64,000 nt of DNA from NCBI RefSeq assembly GCF_018771565.1, contig NZ_CP076326.1:2604001-2668000 (forward strand), given 5' to 3'. The position numbers and the translations under genes are program-made. Shown here in pieces: positions 16,225-25,513 of this stretch; the first letter of the stretch is position 1, and each line of letters opens with the position of its first letter. A model generated the notes under the pieces. That model was not told where the DNA came from and searched no databases. It worked only from the letters and a program-made list of their open reading frames with translations. This DNA is from Thermoflexus hugenholtzii (GTDB taxonomy: Bacteria; Chloroflexota; Anaerolineae; Thermoflexales; Thermoflexaceae).

Positions 16225-19200
16225 ATGGACAGGGATGTCCAGCGGTCCAGAAGGGCTTCGGGCCTCCGGCGGGTCGGTGCGGCGCTTCTGTTGGGTGGGG
16301 GGTTCCTGAGCCTCCTGTTGCTGGGGCTGGCCTGGCGGGGGATGGCCGCCGTCGTCCGCCCGCAGTCCGAAGGCGCCTCCGTGTGCTTCTATATGGACCC
16401 ATGGGACAGCCGGGTTCGCTGCGTCTCCCGCGCGTTCCCGCAGGCGGCCGCCTCGATCACCGATCGCCTCTCCCTGCGCCTGCAGGCCCTGATCGCCGGC
16501 CCCACCCCGGAGGAGCGGGCCGCCGGCCTCTGGTCCCCGCTCCCGACCGGGGCGCGCCTGGCCAGCTTCCAGTGGTCCGGAACGATCCTCACCCTCTATC
16601 TGGAGCTGCCTGCCGCTTACCTGGAGCGAACCGCTCCGCAGGATCCTGTCCTCAGCCCGTGGACTGTGGACCAGGCCCTTTACCTGTTCCTGCGGCATCT
16701 GGAGCCCTTCGGGGTGCAGAACGTGCAGGTGATGGCCCGCAACCCGGCCGACGGGCGGTTCTATGCCCTCTCCGGGTTCCTCCGAGAGCCTCCGCCCCTG
16801 AACAAACCGACAGAGCTGGCGAAGGCGAGCGGGGAGACCCTGCAGCCGCTAAGCGTCTCCGGCCCGCCGGCCTACAGCCGCCCTCAGGCCTCCGGCTTCC
16901 TCAGCGGGAAGGCGATCTACCTCAGCGCCGGGCACGGCTGGTATTGGTATGCCCCCGGAGGCCGATGGCTGACCCAACGGGGCAACACCAACGGGCTGGT
17001 GGAGGACCTCAACAACGCGGAGGTCGTCAACCAGTTCCTGATCCAGTATCTCTACAACGCCGGCGCGGACGTCTGGCCGGTGCGCGAACGGGACATGAAC
17101 ACATGGGAGGGGATCGCCGACAACGACAACCCCGCCACGTATCAGGAACAGGGCCCGTGGTCTCCGGGCACCCTTCCCGGCTACAACGGCGGCACCTATC
17201 GCACCGCTCTCACCGCGCTGGGGACGGCCACGGCGATGGCCGTGTGGACCCTCATCCCACCCCGGGATGGCCTTTACGCGGTTTACGCGTGGTATGCCAG
17301 CGGCTCCAATCGGAGCACGGACGCCCAGTTCCTGATCGAGCACGCGGGCGGGCGCAGCGAGGTCCGCATCAACCAGCAGGGCCACGGCTACACCTGGCGC
17401 TACCTGGGCACCTTCCCCTTCCGGGGCGGGCAACCCGCCCGGGTCATCCTCACCAACCGCACCGACCGGCCGGAGAACCTGAACCGGGTGGTGATCGCCG
17501 ACGCGGTCCGGATCGGTGGGGGAATGGGCACCGTCCTGGGGGATGGACCGCCGCCCAGCCCCGGGCCCAGCGGGCGGCCCCGGTGGGAGGAGGCGGCCCG
17601 CTACTGGGCCAAGTATCAGGGTGCCCCCCCTTCGGTTTATGACCCCTTCCAGTGCAGCACCTTCAGCGCCTGCGGCGACGCCATCGACGACGTCACCGCC
17701 CGACCTCGCTACGCCGAGTGGGAGCGGGAGCCCTTCGACGACCCGGTTTACTTCTCCTTCCACACCAACGCCTACAACGGGACGCTGCGCGGGACGGAGT
17801 CCTACGTTTACGACAACAGCGACCCGAACTACCGGCGCACGCCGGGCAGCCTGGAGCTGCAGAACGCCGTGCACACCCAGGTCATCCAGGACCTGCGGGC
17901 GGCGTGGGATCCGAACTGGATCGACCGGGGGAAGAAACAGGCCAACCTGGGGGAGCTGCGCCTGCTCTCCACCATGCCGGGCGTCCTGATGGAGGTGGCG
18001 TTCCACGACAACCCTCAGGACGCGGCGGCCCTGAAAGATCCTCGTTTCGCGCAGATCGTGGCCCGGGCGATCTACAAGGGGATCGTGCGCTACTACGCCC
18101 AGCGGGACGGCCGCACCCCGGTCTTCCTCCCCGAGCCTCCCCAGGCCCCGGTCGCCCGCCAGACCGGGCCGGGCCAGGTGACCCTCTCCTGGCAGCCCTC
18201 CCCCAGCGACGGCGGCGTCCTCCTGGGGCACCCGGCCACGGCCTACAAGGTCTACACCAGCACCGATGGGTTCGCGTGGAGCGACGGAGTGCTGGTGAAC
18301 GGCACCACGTGGACCCTCTCCGGCCTGCCGGAGGGGAGGACGGTGTTCTTCCGGGTGACGGGCGTGAACGCAGGCGGCGAGTCCTTCCCCACGCCGGCCG
18401 TCGGGGTCCGGGTAGGGCCGTGGGGTGCCCCGCGCCTGCTGATCGTGGACGGGTTCGACCGGCTGGACGCGGCCATGCGGCCCGTGGAGGATCTGGGCGG
18501 CAGCCTGGGCCTCGTGACCCGGATGCCCCTCGCCCGGATGAACGGCTTCGACGCCCTGGCGGGGATCGGCCGCGCCCTCTCGTTGCCTTTCGATGGCGCG
18601 ACCGATGAAGCCGTCGCCAGCGGCGCGCTCCCCCTGGAGGGATACGCCGCGGTGATCTGGGCCCTCGGAGAGGAGGGCTTCTCGGAGCCCACCCTGGACG
18701 ACGCGGCGCGGGCCCGGCTGCGGACCTATCTCAGCAACGGAGGCCGCCTGATCCTCAGCGGCTCGAACGTCGGCCAGGACCTGAGCCAGCGAGATCCGGG
18801 CTTCCTGCGGGACGTCCTGCGGGCCGGGTTCTCCGCCGACGACGCAGGGACCCGAACCGCGCGCCCGGTCTCGGGCGGGCTGCTGGACGGCATCGGCGAT
18901 CTCACGCTGGACGACGGGACGATGGGCAGCCACCGGGTGACCACGCCGGACGTGCTGACGCCGGGTCCCGAAGCCCAGATCCTGATGCAGTATCCGGACG
19001 GACGGGCGGCGGCCACCTTTTTCGGCGCGCCCTGCCCCCAGGTGGCCGTCTTCGGGTTCCCGCTGGAGAGCGCCTGGCCCATAAGCGCCCGAGCCGCGCT
19101 GCTGGACCGCCTCCTGAACGCGATGCTGGCCTGCGGGGCCCCGCCGGAGACGACCATCACCGCGCCGACCCCCAACGCGCTGCTGAACCGGATCCCCATC

Positions 19201-20253
19201 ATCGCCGGGACGGCCTCGCCGTCGGATGTCACGGCGGTTCAGGTCGCGCTCCAGCGGACGAGCGACCAGCAGTGGTGGAACGGTTCGGGCTGGGGGGCCG
19301 GGCCGGTCTGGCTGACCGCCACCGGCCGCCTCACCTGGTCCTGGTCCCCGCCTTCGGATCTGGCGGATGGAACGTATGGGGTGCTGGCCCGGGCGGTCCG
19401 GGGCACCATCGTGGATCCCACCCCCGCTGCGGTGACCTTCACCCTGGACCGCACGCCGCCGGGGACACCGGTCCTGATCACCCCCACGGTGACGATGACC
19501 TACACCCCGCCGGTCCGGATGGAGTGGACGCCTACGGGCGCCGAGACGCCGGCCGGATACGTGGTGCTGATCAACACCGCCCGCTTCACGGTAACTGCGC
19601 CGCCCTTCCTGGCCAACCTGGCTCCTGGGGAATATCAGTGGACGGTCGCCGCCTTCGACGCGGCAGGTAATCTCTCCGGGACCCCTCCGCCGGTGCGGTT
19701 CTATGTGGCGGGGGGGACGCCGCCTGCCGGTCAGGTCTTCCTGCCTCTGGTGATGCGCGGGGCGGAGACCGCTCCCCCGCCGCCACCCCCTCCGACCTGT
19801 GGGGAACGCCTGGTCAACGGAGGCTTCGAGACGGATCTAACAGGGACCTGGCAGATCCTCAACCCAACGGCGCCCATCGCCCGGGTCCAGAGCCCGGTTT
19901 ACGAGGGACAGTGGGCGGTCCGCCTGGGGGACCTGCAGGCGACCTCCCCCTCCTATGCCACCCTCTGGCAACGGGTGAGCCTGGATGGAAGCCGGGCCAC
20001 CTTGAGCCTGTGGCGTCTGCCTCAGATCCGGGAGAGTGGCGATCGCTTCTACATTGGCTTCCGGAACGCCCGAAATGAATGGATCCCGCTGCTGGTCGAC
20101 TCGGCGAACACCGGAGCGTGGGAGCCGGTGAGCCTGGACCTCACGCCCTATGCAGGCCAGATCCTCACCCTGACCATCGGCGTTTACAATAATGGGAGCC
20201 GTCCGGGCAGCGCGGCGGTGATCGACGCCGTGAGCCTGCAGGTCTGCCGGTAA
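16225..20253 (+). CDS. large secreted N-acetylmuramoyl-L-alanine amidase with GerMN and adhesive domains
   Basis: A 1342-residue exported protein. A signal/anchor helix lies at about residues 18-38. Residues 45-170 resemble a GerMN domain (LQALIAGPTPEERAAG). An amidase_3 domain is split: AIYLSAGHGW near 230 and NNAEVVNQFL near 263 supply zinc-site residues, and YFSFHTNAYNG near 505 and LMEVAFHDNPQD near 588 supply the rest. The insert (about 320-435) looks like a golvesin-type beta-sandwich. A fibronectin III-like domain lies at about 638-730, then a Rossmann-like region with GGRLILSGSNVG, Ig-like repeats, FLPLVMRG near 1171, a proline run and a C-terminal jelly-roll-like domain. GGGAGG precedes the ATG at 16225. 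It should cut peptidoglycan stem peptides at the cell surface. Confidence 0.82.
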   Translation: MDRDVQRSRRASGLRRVGAALLLGGGFLSLLLLGLAWRGMAAVVRPQSEGASVCFYMDPWDSRVRCVSRAFPQAAASITDRLSLRLQALIAGPTPEERAAGLWSPLPTGARLASFQWSGTILTLYLELPAAYLERTAPQDPVLSPWTVDQALYLFLRHLEPFGVQNVQVMARNPADGRFYALSGFLREPPPLNKPTELAKASGETLQPLSVSGPPAYSRPQASGFLSGKAIYLSAGHGWYWYAPGGRWLTQRGNTNGLVEDLNNAEVVNQFLIQYLYNAGADVWPVRERDMNTWEGIADNDNPATYQEQGPWSPGTLPGYNGGTYRTALTALGTATAMAVWTLIPPRDGLYAVYAWYASGSNRSTDAQFLIEHAGGRSEVRINQQGHGYTWRYLGTFPFRGGQPARVILTNRTDRPENLNRVVIADAVRIGGGMGTVLGDGPPPSPGPSGRPRWEEAARYWAKYQGAPPSVYDPFQCSTFSACGDAIDDVTARPRYAEWEREPFDDPVYFSFHTNAYNGTLRGTESYVYDNSDPNYRRTPGSLELQNAVHTQVIQDLRAAWDPNWIDRGKKQANLGELRLLSTMPGVLMEVAFHDNPQDAAALKDPRFAQIVARAIYKGIVRYYAQRDGRTPVFLPEPPQAPVARQTGPGQVTLSWQPSPSDGGVLLGHPATAYKVYTSTDGFAWSDGVLVNGTTWTLSGLPEGRTVFFRVTGVNAGGESFPTPAVGVRVGPWGAPRLLIVDGFDRLDAAMRPVEDLGGSLGLVTRMPLARMNGFDALAGIGRALSLPFDGATDEAVASGALPLEGYAAVIWALGEEGFSEPTLDDAARARLRTYLSNGGRLILSGSNVGQDLSQRDPGFLRDVLRAGFSADDAGTRTARPVSGGLLDGIGDLTLDDGTMGSHRVTTPDVLTPGPEAQILMQYPDGRAAATFFGAPCPQVAVFGFPLESAWPISARAALLDRLLNAMLACGAPPETTITAPTPNALLNRIPIIAGTASPSDVTAVQVALQRTSDQQWWNGSGWGAGPVWLTATGRLTWSWSPPSDLADGTYGVLARAVRGTIVDPTPAAVTFTLDRTPPGTPVLITPTVTMTYTPPVRMEWTPTGAETPAGYVVLINTARFTVTAPPFLANLAPGEYQWTVAAFDAAGNLSGTPPPVRFYVAGGTPPAGQVFLPLVMRGAETAPPPPPPPTCGERLVNGGFETDLTGTWQILNPTAPIARVQSPVYEGQWAVRLGDLQATSPSYATLWQRVSLDGSRATLSLWRLPQIRESGDRFYIGFRNARNEWIPLLVDSANTGAWEPVSLDLTPYAGQILTLTIGVYNNGSRPGSAAVIDAVSLQVCR

Positions 20254-20278
20254 TGCCCCGGAGGGGAGGCGGGAAGGG

Positions 20279-21304
20279 ATGCGTGCGCAGACGGCCTGGC
20301 TGGTGATCTTCCTCGGCGCCCTCGCCATCGCCCTAGTGATGACGCCGGTGGCCCGCGCGGTGGCCGTCCGCGTGGGGATGGTGGATCGTCCGGCCCCGCG
20401 CAAGCTGCACACGCGGCCCATCCCGCTGCTGGGCGGCCTCGCCCTTTACCTGGCCGTGCTGCTGGCCCTGTTGCTCTTCGAGGGCCGCTACAACCTTCCC
20501 CAGCTGGCCGGGATCCTGGCGGGGGCCACCGCCATCTCGTTCCTGGGGATCTGGGATGACCGCTGGGGGATGCGCCCGTTGATCAAGCTGGCCGGCCAGG
20601 TGCTCATCGCCGGCGCGGTGATGGCGACGGGCGTGACCGTCTCCCTCTTCCCCTGGCCGATCCTGAACCTCCTGGTGACGCTGCTCTGGCTGGTCGGGAT
20701 CACCAACGCCTTCAACCTCATCGACAACATGGACGGCCTGTCGGGGGGGATCGGTGCGGTGGCCGCGGCCTTCTTCCTGCTCCTGGCCGCCCTGAACGGC
20801 CAGTATCTGGTGGGTGCCCTGGCCGCCGCCGTCCTGGGGGCCTGCATCGGCTTCCTGCGCTACAACTTCAACCCGGCCTCGATTTTCATGGGGGATGCCG
20901 GGAGCCTGTTCCTGGGGTTCCTGATGGCGGTTCTGGGGATCAAGCTCCGCTTCCCCAACAACGTCGCCTTCGTCACCTGGATGGTCCCGGTGCTGGTCCT
21001 GGGGATCCCCATTTTCGACACCGCCCTGGTGGTGCTCTCGCGGCTCCGGCGGGGCCTCAACCCGCTGACCACGCCGGGGAAGGATCATCTCTCCCACCGG
21101 CTGGTGCGGGCGGGGCTGACCCATCGGGAGGCGGTGTTGACGCTGTATCTGGCTCAGGTGACCCTGGGGGTGCTGGCGATGTTCGTCGCCATGGCGGGGG
21201 CGCTGGAGAGCTACCTGATCGGGGGATTGGTGGCGGGCTTCGCCCTGTGGGCCCTCTGGCGCCTGGAGCAGCCCCCCTTCTTCGAGCCGCCCACCAGGCG
21301 GTGA
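20279..21304 (+). CDS. MraY/WecA-family undecaprenyl-phosphate sugar-1-phosphate transferase
   Basis: A 341-residue polytopic enzyme with about ten membrane helices. Family motifs: KLHTRPIPLLGG near residue 42, the metal-site FNLIDNMDGLSGG near 145, FMGDAGSLFLGF near 203, and HLSHRLVRAGLTHREA near 268 (the HxH-like loop of WecA/TagO types). It transfers GlcNAc-1-P or a similar sugar phosphate to undecaprenyl phosphate, starting a wall polymer or O-glycan. The WecA/TagO type is favoured over MraY because no murein cluster surrounds it. Confidence 0.87.
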   Translation: MRAQTAWLVIFLGALAIALVMTPVARAVAVRVGMVDRPAPRKLHTRPIPLLGGLALYLAVLLALLLFEGRYNLPQLAGILAGATAISFLGIWDDRWGMRPLIKLAGQVLIAGAVMATGVTVSLFPWPILNLLVTLLWLVGITNAFNLIDNMDGLSGGIGAVAAAFFLLLAALNGQYLVGALAAAVLGACIGFLRYNFNPASIFMGDAGSLFLGFLMAVLGIKLRFPNNVAFVTWMVPVLVLGIPIFDTALVVLSRLRRGLNPLTTPGKDHLSHRLVRAGLTHREAVLTLYLAQVTLGVLAMFVAMAGALESYLIGGLVAGFALWALWRLEQPPFFEPPTRR

Positions 21305-21313
21305 GGGCTGCGG

Positions 21314-21736
21314 ATGCGACGCGGGCTTCCGATCCTGCTCGTCGGGCTCTTCCTCCTCAGCTTAGGGATCGGGCTGGCCCGGGTGCGCCCGGCCGCTCGA
21401 TCCATTCCCCCTACCCAGCCCGCCCGGCTGATCCTGATCACCCGGACGCCGCAGCCCGGCGGGACGCCGGCTCCTTCCCTCCTCCTCACCCCCACACCGG
21501 AGGGGCGGTGGATGCGCGTGGCGGGGACGGGGGGGCTCGGGCTGCGGCTCCGGGAGGGCCCGGGGCTGAACCATCCGACCGTCGCGGTGCTCCCGGAGGG
21601 CACCCGGTTATGGGTCTTCCCGGAGCCCCAGGAAGCGGACGGCCTCCGCTGGTATCGGGCGCGAACGGAGGAGGGAGGTATGGAAGGATGGGTGGCGGAG
21701 CCCTATCTGGCCCCGGAGCCCCTCTCTTCGCCGTAG
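21314..21736 (+). CDS. membrane-anchored SH3b-domain protein
   Basis: A 140-residue protein with one N-terminal hydrophobic segment (residues 5-22) and a Pro/Thr-rich linker (PQPGGTPAPSLLLTPTP). A bacterial SH3 domain (about 65-135) reads LGLRLREGPGLNHPTVAVL and then GWVAEPYLAPEP. Such domains bind peptidoglycan or surface ligands. It starts 10 bp after the transferase stop and is probably part of the same operon. Confidence 0.75.
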   Translation: MRRGLPILLVGLFLLSLGIGLARVRPAARSIPPTQPARLILITRTPQPGGTPAPSLLLTPTPEGRWMRVAGTGGLGLRLREGPGLNHPTVAVLPEGTRLWVFPEPQEADGLRWYRARTEEGGMEGWVAEPYLAPEPLSSP

Positions 21737-21775
21737 AAAAGCGGGTTCCGGGCGCAGGCTCCTTGAGCAGGTCCT

Positions 21776-22237
21776 TTACAGGCCGACCGCCTTCCGGATG
21801 AGCGCTATGATGCGGGCCTCCTCCGCCTCGGACATCCCCCTCAACGCAAACGCGACGGGCCACATCGCTCCCTCATCCAGGCGCGCCGCATCGGTGAAAC
21901 CCAGGGTCGCATACCGTGTTTGGAATTTGGAGGCGCCCTGGAAGAAGCAGATCACCTTGCCGCCGCGAGCATAGGCCGGCATGCCATACCAGAGCCGCGG
22001 GGAGAGATCGGGCGCATGAGCCCGGATGATGGGATGAAGCCGCGTCGCCATCGTGCGATCCGGCTCAGGCATCTCCGCGATCTTCGCTAAGACGGCACCT
22101 TCTCCCTCTGCTTTGTCAGGCACCTTCCGTTCCCGAGCGCGCTCCTTCATCGCGGCCCGTTCCTCGGCGGTAAACCCCCCGGCGGTCTTCCGGCTGGTCT
22201 CCCGTGAGCCCTTCGTTTTCTTCTTCTTCCCCGGCAT
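21776..22237 (-). CDS. DUF1801 (YdhG-like) protein
   Basis: A 153-residue protein with a lysine-rich start ([16 protein letters not shown]) and a YdhG/CyaY-like fold. [20 protein letters not shown] is followed by [19 protein letters not shown], then [16 protein letters not shown]. The family includes iron-chaperone-like and uncharacterised proteins. GGAGGAG lies before the ATG at 22237; the longer frame to 22258 is not needed. Confidence 0.75.
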   Translation of the reverse strand: MPGKKKKTKGSRETSRKTAGGFTAEERAAMKERARERKVPDKAEGEGAVLAKIAEMPEPDRTMATRLHPIIRAHAPDLSPRLWYGMPAYARGGKVICFFQGASKFQTRYATLGFTDAARLDEGAMWPVAFALRGMSEAEEARIIALIRKAVGL

Positions 22238-22254
22238 CGGGGGTCTCCTCCCGC

Positions 22255-22797
22255 TCACGCCAGCTCCGGCTGGATCAGGCCGTAATGGCCGTCCCGCCGG
22301 CGGTAGACCACGTTGATGCTGGCGGTCTCCGGGTTGTAGAAGATGAAGAAGTCGTGGCCGAGCAGCTCCATCTGCTCGATGGCTTCCTCCGGCGTCATCG
22401 CCGTGACCTCGAACCGCTTGATCTTCACGATCCGGCCGCCCTCTTCGGTTTCCCCGATCGCGGTTGGGGCGGTCTCCTCCGCGCCGGCCCGCGCGCGCCC
22501 CTCCCGCCGCCCCTTAAACCGCTCGATGCGCCGCTCCATCTTGTCCACCACCAGGTCGATGGCCGCCAGGAGATCCGCGTGGCGCTCCTCGGCCCGGAGG
22601 AGGAGGCCCGGCGTCATCCGCAGGGTGAGCTGCGCGATTTGACGTTGATCCCGGCTACGGGTGTTCTCCTGGGCCAGCTCCAGCTCGGCCTGCGAGATCG
22701 TGGGCAGGAAGCGCTCCAGCCGTGCGATCCGCTTGCGCGCGTAGGCCTCGATGGCCTCCGTGATCTCAATGTTCCGTCCCCGCACGATCAGCTCCAT
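22255..22797 (-). CDS. hpf: long-form ribosome hibernation promoting factor
   Basis: A 180-residue protein. The N-terminal domain (1-95: [19 protein letters not shown] and the LTLRMTPG strand) binds the decoding centre. A linker at about 95-122 leads to the C-terminal dimerisation domain (about 123-178), with [20 protein letters not shown] and [20 protein letters not shown]. The two-domain length predicts formation of 100S ribosome dimers in stationary phase. It overlaps the comF stop by 32 bases. Confidence 0.94.
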   Translation of the reverse strand: MELIVRGRNIEITEAIEAYARKRIARLERFLPTISQAELELAQENTRSRDQRQIAQLTLRMTPGLLLRAEERHADLLAAIDLVVDKMERRIERFKGRREGRARAGAEETAPTAIGETEEGGRIVKIKRFEVTAMTPEEAIEQMELLGHDFFIFYNPETASINVVYRRRDGHYGLIQPELA

Positions 22798-23554
22798 AGG
22801 CTCCTCCTAAGGGGATCGAAAGGGATCTTTGTCGGATCACCCGCGCGAGGGTGAACCCCCATACCGCGACCGCGCCGGCCTGATAGAGGGCCGCTGCGCA
22901 GGCCTCCAGGGTGGCCCCGCTGGTGCACACATCGTCGATCACCGCCACCCGCCTGCCCGCGATCCAGCGGGGATCGGCCTGGAAAGCCCCCTGCACGTTC
23001 GCCCGTCGCGCGAGGTGGTCCAGCCCCACCTGGGAGGGCGTGGCCCGCACGCGCCGCAGCGCCTCCGGGCGCACGGGGAGGCTCAGGTGTTCGGCCAGGG
23101 CCTCCGCGAGCAGGGCGGCCTGATTATACCCCCGCTGGCGCTCCCGCCCCCGGTGGGCAGGGACCGGGATCAGCAGGTCGGCCTCCAGGGCGAAGCGGGC
23201 CCAGCCGTCGGCCATCAGCGGGGCCAGGGCCCGGGCCACCGCATAGCGTCCATGGAATTTTAGCCGGTGCACCGCCCGGCGGAGGGGTCCCTGATAGAGA
23301 CAGGCCGAGCGGATCCCCGCCAGCCGGAGCGGATCGGTCCGGCACGCGGGGCAGCGATCCCCCTCCGGCCACGGGATCCCGCAGCCCGGGCAGACCGGCG
23401 GCATAATCGGGATGACCGCCGCCGTGCAGGCGGCGCACCAGAGGGCTCCCGGCCTCCCACAACCGGCACAGCGCGGAGGGAAGAGGAGATCCAGCGCCTC
23501 CTCCAGGATGCGGAAGGGCAGGGTCAGGCGGACCGGGAAGGAGATCCGACGCAC
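22766..23554 (-). CDS. comF: ComF-family phosphoribosyltransferase-like protein
   Basis: A 262-residue protein. Two Cys4 zinc ribbons occupy residues 30-75 (CAGCGRPG, WCAAC, CPGCGIPW, RCPAC). KFHGRYAVARALAPLMA follows. The PRPP-binding loop VAVIDDVCTSGATL lies near 215, and the RQRGYNQAALLAEALA motif near 140. ComF is needed for DNA uptake during transformation; no other competence gene is in the window. The gene overlaps hpf. Confidence 0.9.
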   Translation of the reverse strand: MRRISFPVRLTLPFRILEEALDLLFPPRCAGCGRPGALWCAACTAAVIPIMPPVCPGCGIPWPEGDRCPACRTDPLRLAGIRSACLYQGPLRRAVHRLKFHGRYAVARALAPLMADGWARFALEADLLIPVPAHRGRERQRGYNQAALLAEALAEHLSLPVRPEALRRVRATPSQVGLDHLARRANVQGAFQADPRWIAGRRVAVIDDVCTSGATLEACAAALYQAGAVAVWGFTLARVIRQRSLSIPLGGAYGADRAGTEH

Positions 23555-23594
23555 ATCCTACCCCAAAGCGAGAGATCAACCCGGAGGTTTTTCG

Positions 23595-24530
23595 TTAAGG
23601 GAGGAACCCGCCGCCGAACTGCTTGAGCACGATGAGCAGGGCCGGCCCGAGCAGGACCACGAACATGGCGGGGAAGATCAGGAAGACCAGCGGGAACAGC
23701 ATCTTGATCGGGGCTTGGCGGGCCAGCTCCTCCGCCCGCTGCCGGCGGCGCAGGCGCATCTGATCCGCCTGGATGTGAAGCACCTTGGCGATGCTCACCC
23801 CCAGCTGCTCCGCCTGGATGATGGCGGCCACGAAAGTGGTCATCTCCGGCAGATCCACCCGCGCCGCCATATCCCGCAGGGCATCCTTGCGGGAGCGCCC
23901 CAGGGCGATCTCATGGAGGACACGGGCGAAGGCGCGCCCCAGCTCGTTGTTCCAGCGCTCCGCCACCTTCTGCATCGCCGCGTCGAAGCCCAACCCGGCC
24001 TCCACACAGATCACCAGGAGATCCAGGGCGTCTGGCAACGTCTTGAGGATCTCCCGCTTGCGCCGGGCGATCTGCTGGTTGAGCCAGAGCATGGGAAAGT
24101 AAAAACCCAGCCCGCCCACGGCCAGGCTGAGAACCCACCGCTGGAGCGGCGGGGCCCGCAGCAGCAGCACCTGGAGGAGGCCGAAGAGGAACAGCCCGAC
24201 CAGCAGACGCATCACGAAGAACTCCGCCGCCCCCAGGCGGGTGGGATTGCCAGCCAGCTCCAGGCGGCGACGGGTGTCCTCAATGATCGATTGCGGGGTG
24301 AACCGGGTGATGAAGGCCGCGATCTGGCGGAGAAGGGGGACGATGACCCGCTGGGTGAAAGGAATGGAAAGCTCGATGTCCTCCAGGGTCACCGGCACGT
24401 CCCGGGCGGCGAACTCCGCCAGCCGGGCCTGAAGCACCTCCTCCTCCCGCGGAGCCCCCAGGCCGATCACCAGGGCCAGCGCGATCACCCCCACGGCCAG
24501 GATGACCAGAACCACGATCAGGCTCAACAT
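23595..24530 (-). CDS. tadC: Tad pilus inner-membrane protein TadC
   Basis: A 311-residue T2SSF/GspF-family membrane protein with three to four hydrophobic helices, two at the amino end, one near 120 and one at the very end (FLIFPAMFVVLLGPALLIVL). The cytoplasmic domain holds LPDALDLLVICVEAGLGFDAA and the LGVSIAKVLHIQADQMRLRRRQ region, both diagnostic of TadB/TadC. The ATG at 24530 follows GAGGTGTAAGAGG and overlaps the end of tadB in spacing, so the longer frame to 24554 is not needed. It is last in the cpaB-cpaE-cpaF-tadB-tadC operon. Confidence 0.9.
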   Translation of the reverse strand: MLSLIVVLVILAVGVIALALVIGLGAPREEEVLQARLAEFAARDVPVTLEDIELSIPFTQRVIVPLLRQIAAFITRFTPQSIIEDTRRRLELAGNPTRLGAAEFFVMRLLVGLFLFGLLQVLLLRAPPLQRWVLSLAVGGLGFYFPMLWLNQQIARRKREILKTLPDALDLLVICVEAGLGFDAAMQKVAERWNNELGRAFARVLHEIALGRSRKDALRDMAARVDLPEMTTFVAAIIQAEQLGVSIAKVLHIQADQMRLRRRQRAEELARQAPIKMLFPLVFLIFPAMFVVLLGPALLIVLKQFGGGFLP

Positions 24531-24534
24531 CCTC

Positions 24535-25503
24535 TTACACCTCGATCCGGACAATCCGGCGGATCACGAAGTAACCGATGAGCATCATGACCAGGGTGCA
24601 GGAGATCATAAAATAGCCCAGGATCCCGCTGTTGAAGAAATTCAACATGTAGTTGCGGTTGATCCCGAACAGGATCAGGCCCAGGGCGATGGGGAGGAAC
24701 ATCAGGACATAGCCGCTGAGGGTTTGCTGGGCGGTCAGCGCCCGGATCTCCCCCTGGATCCGAACGCGCTCGCGGATGGTGAAGCTGATGGTGTCCAGGA
24801 TCTCAGCCAGGTTCCCGCCCACCTCGCGGTGGATCAGGATCGCCGTGACCAGCATCTCCAGGTCGTCGCTGCGGACCCGACGGAGCATGTTCTGGAGGGC
24901 CTGTTCCAGGGAGAGGCCCAGCTGCTGCTCCTTGACCACGCGATCGAACTCGACGGAGATCGGCGGGGGGAGCTCCCGGGCCACGGCCTCCATCGCCTGC
25001 AGGACGCTGTAGCCGGCCCGCAGGCCGTTCACCATCAGGTTGATGGCGTCCCCCAGCTGGGCGTTGAAGGCCTGCAGCCGCCGCCGCTGGCGCCAGGCCA
25101 CATACAAGCGGGGGGCGAAGAAGCCGGCCACTGCCCCCAGCAGCGTGAGCGGCAGGAAGCGGAAGATCAGCTGGGCCAGCAGGAGCCCGAGCCCCGCGGA
25201 GAGGATCTGCATGACCAGGAACTCCGCGGGGGTGATCTTGAGATCCGCCCGGGCCAGCTGGAGGCGCAGGTCCTCCGCGAAGCCCCGCCCGGCGATGGCC
25301 CGGTTCAGGCTTTCGGTGAGGGGAATGGCCCGGCGGGAGGGCGCCGGACGGGATGGCCCCTCGCCCCGGCGCACGGGCGGGGCAGCGGCGTAGCGTTCCA
25401 GCCGCTCGACCACCTCCTCCTCTTCCCCTCCGAAGATGTAGAGGAGCAGGAGGATCACGATCAGCGCGCCCCCGCCGATCAGCACATAAGTCTGCCAGGC
25501 CAT
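24535..25503 (-). CDS. tadB: Tad pilus inner-membrane protein TadB
   Basis: A 322-residue T2SSF protein. There is a membrane helix at residues 5-22 ([18 protein letters not shown]), a pair at about 110-145, and one near the end. The core motifs are [21 protein letters not shown] and [22 protein letters not shown]. With TadC it forms the platform for the CpaF ATPase. AGGGGGAAGGGG precedes the ATG at 25503. It directly follows cpaF by 10 bp. Confidence 0.9.
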   Translation of the reverse strand: MAWQTYVLIGGGALIVILLLLYIFGGEEEEVVERLERYAAAPPVRRGEGPSRPAPSRRAIPLTESLNRAIAGRGFAEDLRLQLARADLKITPAEFLVMQILSAGLGLLLAQLIFRFLPLTLLGAVAGFFAPRLYVAWRQRRRLQAFNAQLGDAINLMVNGLRAGYSVLQAMEAVARELPPPISVEFDRVVKEQQLGLSLEQALQNMLRRVRSDDLEMLVTAILIHREVGGNLAEILDTISFTIRERVRIQGEIRALTAQQTLSGYVLMFLPIALGLILFGINRNYMLNFFNSGILGYFMISCTLVMMLIGYFVIRRIVRIEV

Positions 25504-25513
25504 CCCCTTCCCC

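Noticed and set aside
16849-18933. 694-codon minus-strand frame
   Set aside because: Antisense of the amidase; no family motifs or ribosome site.
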